Source: Lanius collurio (lineage: Eukaryota > Chordata > Aves > Passeriformes > Laniidae). Taken from it: 64,000 nt of DNA. Position numbers and translations under genes: made by a program. Under the pieces are notes generated by a model. It was not told the origin of the DNA. It saw nothing but the letters and a program-made list of their open reading frames with translations, and did not search any database. The stretch is taken from positions 638,097-702,096 of the forward strand of contig JACBWW010000051.1 in NCBI GenBank assembly GCA_020086605.1, in the 5' to 3' direction. This document shows positions 1 through 11,545 of this stretch, in pieces. Positions within the stretch are counted from its first letter, which is position 1. Each line of letters begins with the position of its first letter.

Positions 1-3000
1 CTTGAAATATAGGTGAAAGACATGAGTTGTGGTTAACAAGCCTACTAATTTTTAAAGTCATATGTCCAAGTCTTGATAAAAGAGATCATATTTGCTATCA
101 GGAGTTGAAGTTAAAAGTGAAAGGCAGCAGAAAACTGTTAAGAACTCAGTACAGTGGATTCTTAAGTGACGTCAAAGGATGTTTTGGTTTTATAAAATAC
201 ATACCCTTTCGGTAACCTAGTTATCCTTGCAAGGGTTTTCTCACTCCCACTTGAATGAAGAGAGAGAAGCAATTTCTAATGCTGAAACTCCAAGAGAAAA
301 TGTTAACTATTCAAAGTTAGGTTCTGGTCCTACACGTTCACCTGAAAGGCCTAGCTTTTTCCACTCATCTTTCCCCATAGATACTTCTGGCAGCCATGAA
401 TGAAATTTCTCCTTCCAAATAAGTTGCTGCCCATCATCTGACAAAAGAATAACTCTACGGATCTGAAGACATGTTTGCAGGTTTTGCCCACTGTCAGGAA
501 GTGTTGATTCTACTACAATTTATAAACCCAAATGTGATGAAGTTCTGCTGCCAAATTTTCCTGTGATCAGAAAAAAAGATATGTGCTTTAAAAATTGGAG
601 CAATGAGAATATTTTAAATAAAAAATATTAAAACAACATCTTATGCTCCAGAATACTGAAGAAGTCTCCACATATTCACATTCCGTGACCCTATCTACTG
701 ATACAAACTGTGGTTATTTATCTCAAATTATCTTTGCAGCTAGAATTAAGTAAATCTCTGCATAATGCTCTTCTTGAGTGCATTTATGAGCTTCATTAGT
801 CATTTTTTGAGCATCTTACAGACATGCTCCATTCTGGTCATGCCAGAGAGAAAGCGACTCTTGGAACTGGATACTTTTGAGCTACCACCACCTGTGGAAG
901 GGAAGGAGAGCAATGCATCAACAGTCCAGTTGATTGGTACAAGAATTGGAATTGTCGTATGGTAGTTCTGGAACTCTAGAATTTTTTTATTTTTTTTTTT
1001 TACATTCAAAGTCATAAATAAAATGGCAGGAAAACTGTATGAAACATCTGTAGCTTAACCTATTTGCATTACAAAAAGTAAAAAAATATACCAGTTAGAG
1101 GTTTTGAAATGATCAGGAAAATCAAATTGAAATCTTGAGCAAAAGATGATACAGTTGAGAATTCCAATTTAATTACTGTAGGGGTAATTTTCTCTTGATT
1201 TATATTTTAGCTTTCAGTTTGGACATTTCAAAGCAGAATACAATTTTTTAATTCTGGTGATTATATTATTCAGTTCCAAAATAAAACCAATACTAACATC
1301 CAATGCTTGCTCACCTAGCCTAGTGAGTTCCCTCATAGTGGGATAGTCATTGTTTTAGAAATGAAGGGGAGAAAGATCTGTAAGAATTTGCTTATGTTGC
1401 AAAGGCTCTCGAATTCTAAGTCTTCTCACATAATGGAGGTCTTCTTTGAATAAGGAAAAGTTATTTTGAGTTATCAGTTCTCCTTATGCCCCATTAACAC
1501 AGTTTTAGAATTTAAAAATCTCTCATTTAACTTAAGAATAAAATTTCAGTACCTAAACTGTATTTTCTGACCAAACTGAAAAATTATCATTTGCAAGAAC
1601 TAAGAAAAGATCACAAGCTTGAGGTAATGAAGCTGAGACAAATCAGTTAGCTTAAATGCACACAGGTATGCTCACGTGTATTGAACATAACACCTCTGAG
1701 TATACTGAAAGAAATAATTGTTCTTATAGGGAATGAAGCACATGTTACAGGTGTAATTGTACACATCAAACATTTTTCTTTTAGTCCACCTTCAACCTTC
1801 TTTTTACTTTTAATCATAGTCTTATGCACTATCAGAACTATTCCGAAAGATCTGATTTTCTTCCTCAGTTCTCTCTGTCATTATTCAAGAAATGTAGGTA
1901 TTGTATGCCCTAATAATCATCTAAATAACTGAAAAGATTAGGGGAAAACAAACATACATTTTCCCCCCCATCCCAATTCTTTTGGTAGAGTTGTACTGAA
2001 AAAGACAAGGTGGTTCCTAAAAGGACTCCACAGATTGTAAGTTAGATCATTATCATATATCTCCACTGTAGGTCAACTAATGATTTTACTAAACTGCACC
2101 TAAACTTAATGTTTAATGTTTCATTAAATAGGATAATTTATTTGTGCTATGATTCTGGAAAAATTTTGAAGACTCATTTCTTATTGGAAAAAAATGGTAA
2201 TAATGGAAAATTGGTAATGAGATTTAGTAGAAGACAAAATATGAGAAAAACTTACTAAAACCATTTTTTTAGTTTATTAAAACATTGCAAACAAGGTAAT
2301 CACAAATTTGAGACTTCTCTTGCTGCATGAAATGACACGATTTTAGGAATTATTGCAAAGATTCAGATTTAGATTGGGCAGGTTTTGCAGAGTAGGAGAA
2401 AATTACTACACTTACTTGCCTGTAGTATACACATATAAATTAAGAATATCTACATTTCAGGTGGTTATACAACATCCAACTAAGTTGATTGTTAAAATAA
2501 ACTGAAAAACTCAGCACAAGGCAATGAAAGACCAATATAATTGTCTTCATGTCTTAAACATCCTTGTATCATTGTTACTGCCTTTGGATCAAAATGAACA
2601 AATCCTGATATAATGAATGCACATGAAAACTTGGTTTTGATCATAGTTCAGCACAGTTCAGGTAGAAGAAAGCACATAAATAGTAGCCTGATCATCATCT
2701 TGAAAAAAGTAACAAAATTTTCAGACTGCTAATATTAAAATAAACCAAACCAAGATCAGTCCTCCTAATGAGCAAAAATTACATAACCATGTTCAGATAA
2801 AAGTAAAAATAAGCTGGGAAGTTCAAGCAAGTGTTGAGTAGATGGCTGGCTGGATTCACATGCAGCTGTGTACATAGTTTTTTCTCAGATAAAATATTTT
2901 AGTAAAATATGGCACAGAGTAAAAGCTGGGCACAAAGATATACTTCTTGAATGGTTCTCTACACTCATTCAATCTGGGATTCTGGTGTACCTCAAAAAAG

Positions 3001-4149
3001 CAAACTTCAAGAGCAATAGCTGCTCTGCCAGGAATTTCTAGTACCTCTAGAACAGGTGATCTGCAATATTCATGCAAATCTCAACCAATGAGCTAAAGAT
3101 GTCAAACCCCACTTTCTTCTTTCTTCTCTACCTACAAAATAGAAATTCAGCATATTGTGGATAATAAAAGAACATAATCAAACTTTGAAAATGAAAATAG
3201 ATAGTGGACATAAAAGGTAAAATAACTTTGATAAGGGTATGAAAAATAATAAATATTTTATTAGGACAATAATTTAGAGAATTTATGAGTGGAATTCCAC
3301 AATATTTGCTGCTGTAGTCATAACCAAACTGCTAAACTTTAAACATCCCATTGCAATAAATTTTTTGTGAAAGATTTAATAAGCACACATTAGTACTAAT
3401 ACAATTAATTAATGCTATAAAGCAAAACAATAAAAATCAGTGATGCATTAACTGTTAAAATCAATAGATTTCATATTGAATGTTACTCTCCATAACATTG
3501 TGCCTATATAGTGAAAAGTAAGCTGAAAATAATATTTTTCCAATAATTTGAATTAAAATAATACGGTTTTCATGCAAATTATCGTAATTGGCACTAGGAG
3601 ACATTTGATACGTTGCATAATATGAAAGTTTAGTTGGGTGCTAAGGCAGTCTCAAAGCCTGGGTAACCACCTGTCAGTGCAGCCATTGTGCAGGGCAGCC
3701 TCCAGCAGATGGAGACAGGAAAACAAATGAGACGAATGCAGCAAGCAACTGCTGGTCAACTTCTGAGAACTGGCATTGTGCAATTAGGGATCTGCATTTG
3801 TCAAAGCCATAGAAGAATCCAGCTGGATCTGTGGGTTTTTTATTACTGTTGTTTCCAAGAATACTTTCTCCCCCTCAGGTACTCAGGGTACATTCAGTAG
3901 GAATATTTTTGAATCTCCACTGTGGCCTAAAGGAGGCTTGCTGCTACTCTGTGATTATTATGCCCCATTCCTCTTCTTTTCCATTTCCCTCTGTAATTCC
4001 ACATTCTCTGCTAAACTCTGTGACAGAGACTTTATTATTTCCTGTTGTTCACTGTGTCAAATGCTGAATGTGTTGTTGTATTCTTTCTGATGTTTCAGGT
4101 ACCTTGTGCAGGCTGGCAGCATCTGTGTGGTAGATCAGAGAGGGTGGGA
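1..4149. other. Gene-free AT-rich sequence
   Basis: No exon-like open frame with splice sites and no recognisable protein similarity was seen on either strand. The open frames present are short and of ordinary AT-rich composition. If the usual vertebrate cluster order holds, this is spacer between GABRB2 and GABRA6, but no GABRB2 exon was recognised. Confidence 0.6.
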
Positions 4150-4279
4150 GGAATCACAGAACAGCAGGAGCTGGAAGGGATCCAGAAGGATCATCAAATC
4201 TAACTCTCAAGTGAATGGCCTTGTACAGGGATGGAACCGTCGAACTTGGCATTACCAGCACCATGCTCTGACTAACTGG
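4150..4279 (-). mobile_element. tRNA-Ile/CR1 chimeric SINE (TguSINE1-like)
   Basis: Read on the minus strand, the element begins with a degenerate tRNA-Ile-like head: an A-box-like stretch around CAGTTAGTCAGAGC, an anticodon-arm region GGTGCTGGTAATGCC, and a B-box-like GTTCGACGGTTCC. It continues into a CR1-like tail ending near CTGTTCTGTGATTCC. This tRNA-plus-CR1 arrangement is known from zebra finch TguSINE1 and related oscine SINEs. The substitutions mark an old copy, and it is not a functional tRNA gene. Exact ends and target-site duplications were not resolved. Confidence 0.75.
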
Positions 4280-4519
4280 AAGTTTCACACACGGTAAGAG
4301 TTTCTCTGATGAGAGGATGAACTTTAGGTGCAGGACAGAAAGATTAAACCCCAAACAAACCTTTCCTCCCATTTCTAGATACGTTTTTTTGTTATACATG
4401 GAGAATATTTTTCTTTACTTTCTAGTAAACAGTATTAATGCACTAATATAAAACATGAAGAAAACAGACCACATTTCAAGAACAGAAATTCCAGCTACAT
4501 AAATAGAAATAAAACTTCA

Positions 4520-4722
4520 TGGGAAGATTGGTCAAACATTGGAACAGACTAACCAAAAAGGTTGTGCAAGTCTATCCTTGGAAACACTCAAAGCTGAGGT
4601 AGATTTGAGCATAAGCAAATTGATTTGACATTGAACCTAGATCCAACCTTTGAGCAGGGGGATAGAACAGATTACCTCCAACAGTTCCTTCCAGCCTTAA
4701 TTATTTTAGGATTTTATGAAAG
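4520..4722 (+). mobile_element. CR1 LINE 3' fragment
   Basis: The stretch follows the pattern of the CR1 3' end: TATCCTTGGAAACACTCAAA, TTTGAGCAGGGGGATAGAAC, GATTACCTCCAACAGTTCCT, TCCAGCC, and a degenerate TTTTAGGATTTTATG terminus. It is a diverged, 5'-truncated copy. CR1 is the dominant LINE family in birds. The 5' boundary is approximate. Confidence 0.8.
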
Positions 4723-5728
4723 CGTATAGTTCCTTTTCTTATCTGGGATATACCAAAAGAGAAGATAACAATATCATTATAATAATACAAGGAAAAAGTA
4801 AGCAATTATGGGTTTTTGTCTTAGTACATAATAGAAAACAATCAGAATAATATTTTACTAGGGTAGAAATGTTAGTAAAACTAGTATTTTTATCTGTTGT
4901 TAAAAGGTACTTGCCAGACAATGACAACTTGGATTATTTAGTAGTCTTTGGTTGCTGAAAGTGACAGACATTCAAAAATACTCCCACAGAAAGAATTTTT
5001 GACTGAAATTTAGCTGTTAAATCTGTCATTGATTTTCAACATAAGTTATTGAGGAAAGCTAGCAATTCCCATGAGGCATTTGATTAATAATTTTCAAAGC
5101 TTCTGCAGATAAGGATTACCATGTAGGCTGTCATGCAGAAACACCACAAGAGCCAAATGTATCAACACTAGAAACTCAGATTATCATAGACTTCTGAAAG
5201 CTACATTATCTAAATCAGAAAGGCAGACATGTAGGAGAAAAGGACAAGGAAGGCAGTATCATAATTACCTTTGATTGAGAAAAGACAGGGTTTTTTTGCA
5301 ATGGATTTTGGCATTTGGATTTATGAAAGATAACAATATCCAGAAACATAGACATTTCCTGCAAAACTTCAACTTCATTGCAGCCTTCCAAGAGAATTTT
5401 CCTGATCTGTGGTTAATGGGAGCCCAGATAATAAGATATGGCAAGTGATCAGAGCTGCTGTTGTAAAGAGAGTCCTTAGAGCAAGTTTAGGTCATGTTCC
5501 CCTATTTAGGACACAATGTGCCTGCTGAGGACCTGGGTCAGAAAAGTTTCCAAAACCAACACATGCTCCTCATAGGAAGTAAGAAGTCCAAGATTCTCTG
5601 CAGCTGAGACAGAACTTGAGAGTTCCCTCAGAGTATTTATTTCAATAAAAATACATGAATAAGAAATTTTATTATCATCATAATTTTTCCAACTAGCTAT
5701 TGCTGTAACTTACCCTTCTTCACTAGTG
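4723..5728. other. Gene-free sequence
   Basis: Nothing recognisable was seen between the CR1 fragment and the LTR-like element. Only short chance open frames are present. Confidence 0.5.
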
Positions 5729-6120
5729 TGGACTTCTGTAACGCTATGGAGCACGTGAGGAGTCCCCAGGCAGGTGCAGAGGAGGAACTTTATTTACAAA
5801 AAACCCAGCCTTTTTATGCTGTTAGTCGGTTGTTAGTTTACATAGTTTTAAGGCACAACAAACCAAATTTAACCAACCACCATACAGCACAGTGCAGGCA
5901 TGAGGCATTCACGCAGCATGCCTCACTTCCTCTCTTCTTGCTGAGTCATTCTCCCACAGACCATTTCTACTTAGGCTAATTAACAGGCCGGAGCCATGAT
6001 TTTACCAGGCCTTCCCTTTACAAAGCTCTACCTATCGGTCACAAACTTTTATAGAAAGTTGTACATAAAAACAATTTTAGTAAGAGTTGGGCCATTAACA
6101 GACTCCCATATCTTCTTGTC
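5729..6120 (-). mobile_element. Putative solo LTR of an endogenous retrovirus-like element
   Basis: Read on the minus strand, a polyadenylation signal (AATAAA, from TTTATT around 5791) is followed by a short U5-like stretch in which CTCCTCTGCACCTGCCTGGG and CTCACGTGCTCCATAGCG stand out. This resembles the 3' part of avian ERV LTRs. The composition differs from the flanks, with several CpG sites and an AATAAA signal in the expected position. No gag, pol or env similarity lies beside it, so a solo LTR is most likely. Boundaries are approximate and no target-site duplication was confirmed. Confidence 0.45.
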
Positions 6121-6129
6121 AGCTGTAAT

Positions 6130-9100
6130 TTTCTCATGAGGCAAGATTTACATATACTAGTTCTTTCTCATTAATCAATTTTCTTGCACTTATGTGAACT
6201 TAAATATATGTTCTTGTAGGTTCACACTCAATAATATTAAAATTAGAATAGTATACCCAAATAAATACACCACTAATAACTTCCGACTTTGAGGTAGATA
6301 AGCTAAATCAGAAGTAGTTGAAGCTTCAAAATCTAAAATGATGACTGCAGAGAGACACTACATTTGCTGGGATACAAAGGAGGATGCAACTCACCGGACA
6401 CAATAAAAGGTGGAGAAAGTCAACCTAAAATTACTGCTGCAGTAATTTTCAGGCACTACAAAACAAATGCTACCTGGGAAAAAGTTTAGAGTTTGGTTAT
6501 GGACAATTCTATTCATACAAACTTTGGGTAAAAATTACATAAAAAATAAGCCCAGTAATAGAGTGTACAAGCAGTGGAATTGCAGTCTCTGGCAAAAAGT
6601 TATTGGGCAGGAGCTGTTTTTTATCCAACCCACATGTGTCCTAGAGAACGTGCAATATTACCACTTCATCACTTTAGAAATTATACAGAAGTTTTCATCC
6701 ACTGATCACCAGTTTCACCCATAGATTTCAAGGCACTTCAAACAGAACCAATATCCTTCTCCCCATCCACTCTAGCACTCAGACTTTAGAAAGCTGAATT
6801 AATGTTAAGACCTTAAGGCCACTGCAACCAACACACTGATTAAACTGAGAGGAACAGCATCTGTATCTAATTTTCTACAATTGTAGCATTTGCATAGGGA
6901 AATCATGTTAAAGATTTAATTAGAAATACCAATACTGCTGGGAAGAAAGGGCTGACTTGTCAAAATTAAAATAATATAAGTACTTAAATATTTTTTTTTA
7001 ATTCAGAAATACTTTTGTGAGAAAATGAGAAAATGTTGCTATGCAAGTTGGGGAAAACAAATTTAAAGGATACATTAGAGCAAAGGGGAAAAAAAAAATC
7101 TGTATTTTCACAGAAGCCAGCATGCAAAAAGGAGGACATGTATCCAGAAATAATTATACTGGGAAATAGGATAAAGAAGATAAAAATAGCTGTCATTAAA
7201 CTCTTATTTTTCTTCCAGTTGTCCTACAACATAATGGGGTTTGTCCACTGCCTAAACTATTTTGTCTCTTATATATTACAGGTATTAGCACATATATGAA
7301 AAGATGCTACAGCTGATGAAGACTGTATGGTTATATGTAAAAAAATACTACCTTCTATATACAAGAACTAATAAACACAATACTGCAAAAAACAGTGGAG
7401 GAAATAGAAACCACCTAGGTTAATCAAATATGTACATTCAGTTGGATTTAATTTTGAATTGATGGGTTATTTCACTATTATGAAGTTTGAATGAGACTTT
7501 GGAAAGTAAAATTATCAGTGGTGAAGCACGAGGACATGAATGTACTGGGAATAGAAGGGCACAATCCCATGAAACCATAGGATAGCAGGCATTGTAATAA
7601 ATCTCCTACACTGTTGCCTTGCTTGATTGGAAAAATCCACTGTCCATGATTATGCTGCAACAACTCCCTGTGGAAATTAATACTGTACAGTCTTGGATAA
7701 AAGAACATGTAGGGGTTTTTGGTTGTTGTTAGTAATCATAGCCATTATATTGGTCTTGCTGTGAGGCACAACATAACTGCTGACTTGGACTTTCTTTCTT
7801 CAAGGTTATAAAGTTCAACCCAACTCTTTCAGGTGCTCTATACCCAACATCCAGAGCTTCTCTGCACAGAGTAGTTCACTGACATGCCTTCATGATGTTC
7901 AGAAAAACAAGGAATTCTGGATTACATCTCTCCTTCCTTAAGTCTATCAATAAGAATGTTCTGGATGAGATTTCATGTTCCAGATTGGATTTCCTAAGCA
8001 TTTTCTGCTTTTCTTTATTTGCTAGGGTCTTGATGATGATAATAGAAGATGGGAGAGTTCATATGAACAGGGCTAGAATGTCAGGCGTATATGAAGAACT
8101 ATCAAAGATACACTTCAATCCCCTCTTGACAATGTGTTTATTTATCTCTCTATTTAAAGAATGAAAGGGTAAATTTTTCATTAAGGTAGAAGTATCAGAA
8201 ACCTGATAAATATTGTATCTATTATAATAAAATTATTCTGGAATATATTTAAATCTTTTACCACATATCATGTCAAAGAACATCTGGCAAGTATTTGAAG
8301 CAAACAATTTTTCTATTTTCTTTCTCTCTGTGTCTTTCATTTCAGCCACTGCCAGATCTCCTTTCTAGTAAAGGCTATAAATATCTAGAAAGCACTTATT
8401 CTAATTAGTATTTCTATATTTTATAACCAGTGACAAATTACTGATTCCAAGATGCTCATCCAAGGAATATAATTTTATCCACTGTAAAAATAGTAGTAAA
8501 TAGCATATACAGTACCATAAACCTTTGCAGATAGGAAAAAATCTACAGTGAATTACAATTTTGAAGGCTGTTGTAAAAGAAAGGCAGATTATTTGAAATT
8601 CTTGAGGACTGCTAAGCGGCACGATTAAAATATTGATAGACTATATGGTTTTATGAAATTCAACAAAAATTATTTTACATTAAATATGTGGCAAATACAT
8701 GAGCAATGTAATAATCTTTTCTAATTCATGCAATTTCTATATAAATAATTCTGCATGAAATTTTTGAAATAAACCTGTGTCCTTAATTATCTTTTTATTC
8801 AGGATTGCATTGGAAAAGTGGACTTATTATATTTATTGAAAATAAGTTACATTTTTTTGTTTTGTTGTGTTTGGGTTTTTTCCGTGCAGCTCACAATTTA
8901 ATTTTGGTTTTGTTGTTTTTTAACACACATAAACAATGCTTACTTTTTAAGCTAAGTGAAGACACGAAAATAGGTATTTCCTTAAACTGCATTTAAGCTT
9001 TCATCCATATGTCAATTGGCTGAGATAGTGTGCTCCCGTTCAGAGTGAGACATTATCAGAGACTGAATGTTATAATTTATGGCTTAAAAATCTTCATGAA

Positions 9101-9270
9101 GGACCTTTGCCTATTATACCAAAACTGTATTACAAAAGCTGCAGAGACCAGCACCATACCCTGAATAGGCTTTCTGACCTCCACTACTTCTTGATAAGTG
9201 TAGTGCGTTGAATCTGAGTTGATAGACAGATTTTTAGACCAGTAACGGTTCTCACAATTTTCACATTTAA
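6130..9270. other. Gene-free AT-rich sequence
   Basis: No exon or repeat family was recognised. Open frames in this stretch are short and biased to Ile, Phe, Lys and Asn, as expected by chance in AT-rich DNA. Confidence 0.5.
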
Positions 9271-9284
9271 ACCGCATGGAAAGG

Positions 9285-9480
9285 TGGAAGTTCCTCTTTG
9301 TTCCAGCCCGCCTGAGGGAGGTGGGGCGGCCTCGGAGCCTCCGGGCCCCGCCGGGCTGAGACCCCACTGGGCCGGGTCGGGTCGGGCCGGGCCGGGCCGA
9401 GGCCCCAGCCCCCTTCCCCTCTTCCTGATGCCGCAGCACGGACCCTGGGTCGCTGGGGAAGGAACCATCCCAGAGCCCAG
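9285..9480. other. GC-rich island with GGGTC/GGGCC short repeats
   Basis: A sharp rise in G+C begins near 9285 inside AT-rich flanks. It holds short direct repeats (GGGTCGGGTCGGGCCGGGCC around 9374-9395) and many CpG dinucleotides. The minus-strand open frames across it are Pro/Gly/Arg-rich and look like a by-product of composition. Together with the minisatellite that follows, it may be part of the U3 region of the ERV-like element ending at 10674, but that link is an inference. Confidence 0.5.
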
Positions 9481-9481
9481 G

Positions 9482-9657
9482 CAGCTAAACTCAGCCAGGG
9501 ACTGCTAAACCCAGCCATGGACTGCTAAACCCAGCCATAGACTGCCAGACAGCTGGACCCAGCCATGGACTGCTAAACCCAGCCATGGACTGCCAGAGAG
9601 CTGGACCCAGCCATGGACTGGCACACAGCTAAACCCAGCCATGGACTGCTGCGCAGC
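9482..9657. repeat. Minisatellite, about 20 and 28 bp units (CCCAGCCATGGACTGC core)
   Basis: About seven imperfect copies of the core ACCCAGCCATGGACTG occur in tandem. Short units read GCTAAACCCAGCCATGGACT; longer units carry an extra GCCAGACAGCTGGACCC-like insert, so 20 bp and 28 bp spacings alternate. The longer unit contains CAGCTG and the core contains CCATGG, so there are many short palindromes. Unit number probably varies between individuals. Confidence 0.85.
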
Positions 9658-9849
9658 TGAAAATCTTTCCAGAGCAGCTTCTTGGGACTGGCGGGTCCCC
9701 CCTGTTCTCCTCATGGAGGCAGCGGGAGCCAGCGGGAGCCTCCTTTCTGCAGCCAGCACACTTCGCACCGAACTGAAAAAAAAAAACCAAAAAACCACCA
9801 TGCATCCAGCAGCACAAAGGGGGCAAGGCTTTCTTCACCATAAAGCCTG

Positions 9850-10674
9850 AACAAGAACACTCTTCAACATAGAGGTTTTGGAGTCAGAGAGAGTGAGCCA
9901 TGTGAGACGGAGCTGAAATGGCAGCGGAGAAAAGGGGCGGTGCCTCGTTCCTCGTGCGGAACTTAAAAATACTTCTTGCATGCGGTGGTAAGAAACTGTA
10001 ATATCTCAAACTGTTTGTCTCTTTAATCCATTTGAAGTACATGGGGGGATGGAAGACTTACGTGTGGCCCGTGAAGTTTGTGAAGAGAGAGTGCCTATGC
10101 CAGGCTATATAGAAGCAGTGAGAGGCTTTTAAAGATTTGTAGCAAAAAAGCCTTTGTATTCAGGCCAAAATAACCCATCCTTAAAAAGGCTGATAACCCC
10201 ATGTGATGTCCCATGTGTGGCAGTGTGAAAAAAATGATATTTTTTCATAGAAGAGATGTACTACACCACAGCAGATTGTTTCTTTCTGGGTGGGTCTGTT
10301 GTTGGGGGCAGCTTGAGAAACCATGTGAAGCAAGAAGAAACCCTTTTTCCTTAAGCACAAGAGAGAGACTTTTTAAGAACTGTAACACTGACTAGAATCC
10401 TATGTTGTGATATCTTTTGAGCTAGTTAAAGAGTAAAGTGCTGAGAAGAAGGGAGCAGGGGGGAGGGTGTGTGTGTTTTAATTTCTGGTTATATCTTTTA
10501 ACTTTTAATTCTGTTAGTAATAAAACTTTCTCCTTGTACTGCAACCATTTAAGTTTGAACCTGTTTTTTGCCTTGCAGCTATCTAGTTTTCTTCAATATT
10601 TTCTTATTCTGTTTTTCCTTATAAAATAACTGATATTTTAGATGCTTGACGCTTAGTTGTGTCAAACCACAACA
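9850..10674 (+). mobile_element. ERVL-type LTR, 3' portion (putative)
   Basis: The segment ends in GTGTCAAACCACAACA at 10659-10674, which matches the terminal sequence of widespread avian ERVL-type LTRs and finishes in the expected CA. A polyadenylation signal lies upstream at 10519, followed by TTTGAACCTGTTTTTTGCCT, typical of the R/U5 region of these elements. No internal retroviral coding region was recognised on either side. The 5' limit is unknown; the GC-rich island and minisatellite before it could belong to the same element. Confidence 0.5.
10519..10524 (+). terminator. Polyadenylation signal AATAAA of the putative LTR
   Basis: A canonical AATAAA is followed by CTTTCTCCTTGT and a GT-rich stretch within 60 nt. 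Its position fits the R region of the LTR described here. Whether it is used is unknown. Confidence 0.4.
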
Positions 10675-10689
10675 ATAATATAAAGTGAC

Positions 10690-11130
10690 TCAGGACTGGG
10701 CTGGGGAGAAAAGAATACATTCACAGAGGGATCAAGTTTAACACCTTCAGGGTGGAGACCACAGCCCCGGGGGTATCAGCTGCCGGACTCAAACAGACCC
10801 TCACACTAAAGGGTGGTGGGGAGAGAGGTTTTGGGTGTGTAGTGAAAAAGCCTCTGGTGAGAGGCAGTGAATGCCCACCCTCCGCTGTGCAGACCAGCTC
10901 AGCTGTGGACCCCTGCACCCGGGGAAAAGCCGCATTCACATGAAGGACAGCAGAGGAGGTGACGTGGCCCATCAAAGGCCCCCCAAACTGGTCCCCTGAC
11001 CCTGCACCAGAGCACTGCAACATGATGAAACACATCCACAGTGTTGCAAAGGATAGTGTCAGACTTGCCCTCCCCAGGGGAGCATTTAGGGACAATCTTT
11101 ACAGATGTGTACAGTAAAGTCACTAAAACC
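10690..11130. other. GC-rich unassigned segment
   Basis: This stretch is markedly richer in G+C than its surroundings. Minus-strand frames of 77 and 124 codons are open but resemble no protein I recognise and have no convincing splice context. It directly follows the LTR end, so it could be leftover retroelement sequence or an unrelated island. No function is proposed. Confidence 0.35.
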
Positions 11131-11477
11131 ATTATGTTCCCTAATAACTTCTCTTAGAAAAGAAATGTAGCACCTTGGATATAAATATATAGTGATTTAC
11201 TTGCAACATAAGGGGCAGAAATTTTTTGCAGTATGAGAAATTATTATTTTAGAACATCTGTTTGATAGCCTGAAATATTTACAGAGAGGTAAGCAAAAAA
11301 ATTGACTGTAAAATACCTCAGGAGATTTACAAAGACAGGCCACATTTTCCAAGATGTTTGAAGAGTTAATATTTTACAGCACCATAACTTTGATGATGTT
11401 AGAACTGATGTAAAATAAAAAGCACATTCAATATTATTATGATTAATATGCAGGTTGGGTGAGTACAAAGGTTGAAA

Positions 11478-11545
11478 GAGAGAAAAAGCTGTAACTTCAC
11501 AGGGAAAATCTGAGAGAAAAAGCTGTAACTTCACAGGGAAAATCT
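11478..11545. repeat. Perfect 34-bp tandem duplication
   Basis: The 34-bp unit starting GAGAGAAAAAGCTGTAACTT occurs twice head to tail with no mismatch seen, at 11478-11511 and 11512-11545. The identity of the copies suggests a recent local duplication. Confidence 0.9.

Noticed and set aside
4218..4275. A functional tRNA-Ile gene on the minus strand
   Set aside because: The tRNA-like part is degenerate and runs directly into a CR1 tail, as in a SINE.
9184..9518. Three overlapping Pro/Gly/Arg-rich minus-strand open frames
   Set aside because: They overlap in different frames inside a GC-rich repetitive island, as expected from composition, and resemble no known protein.
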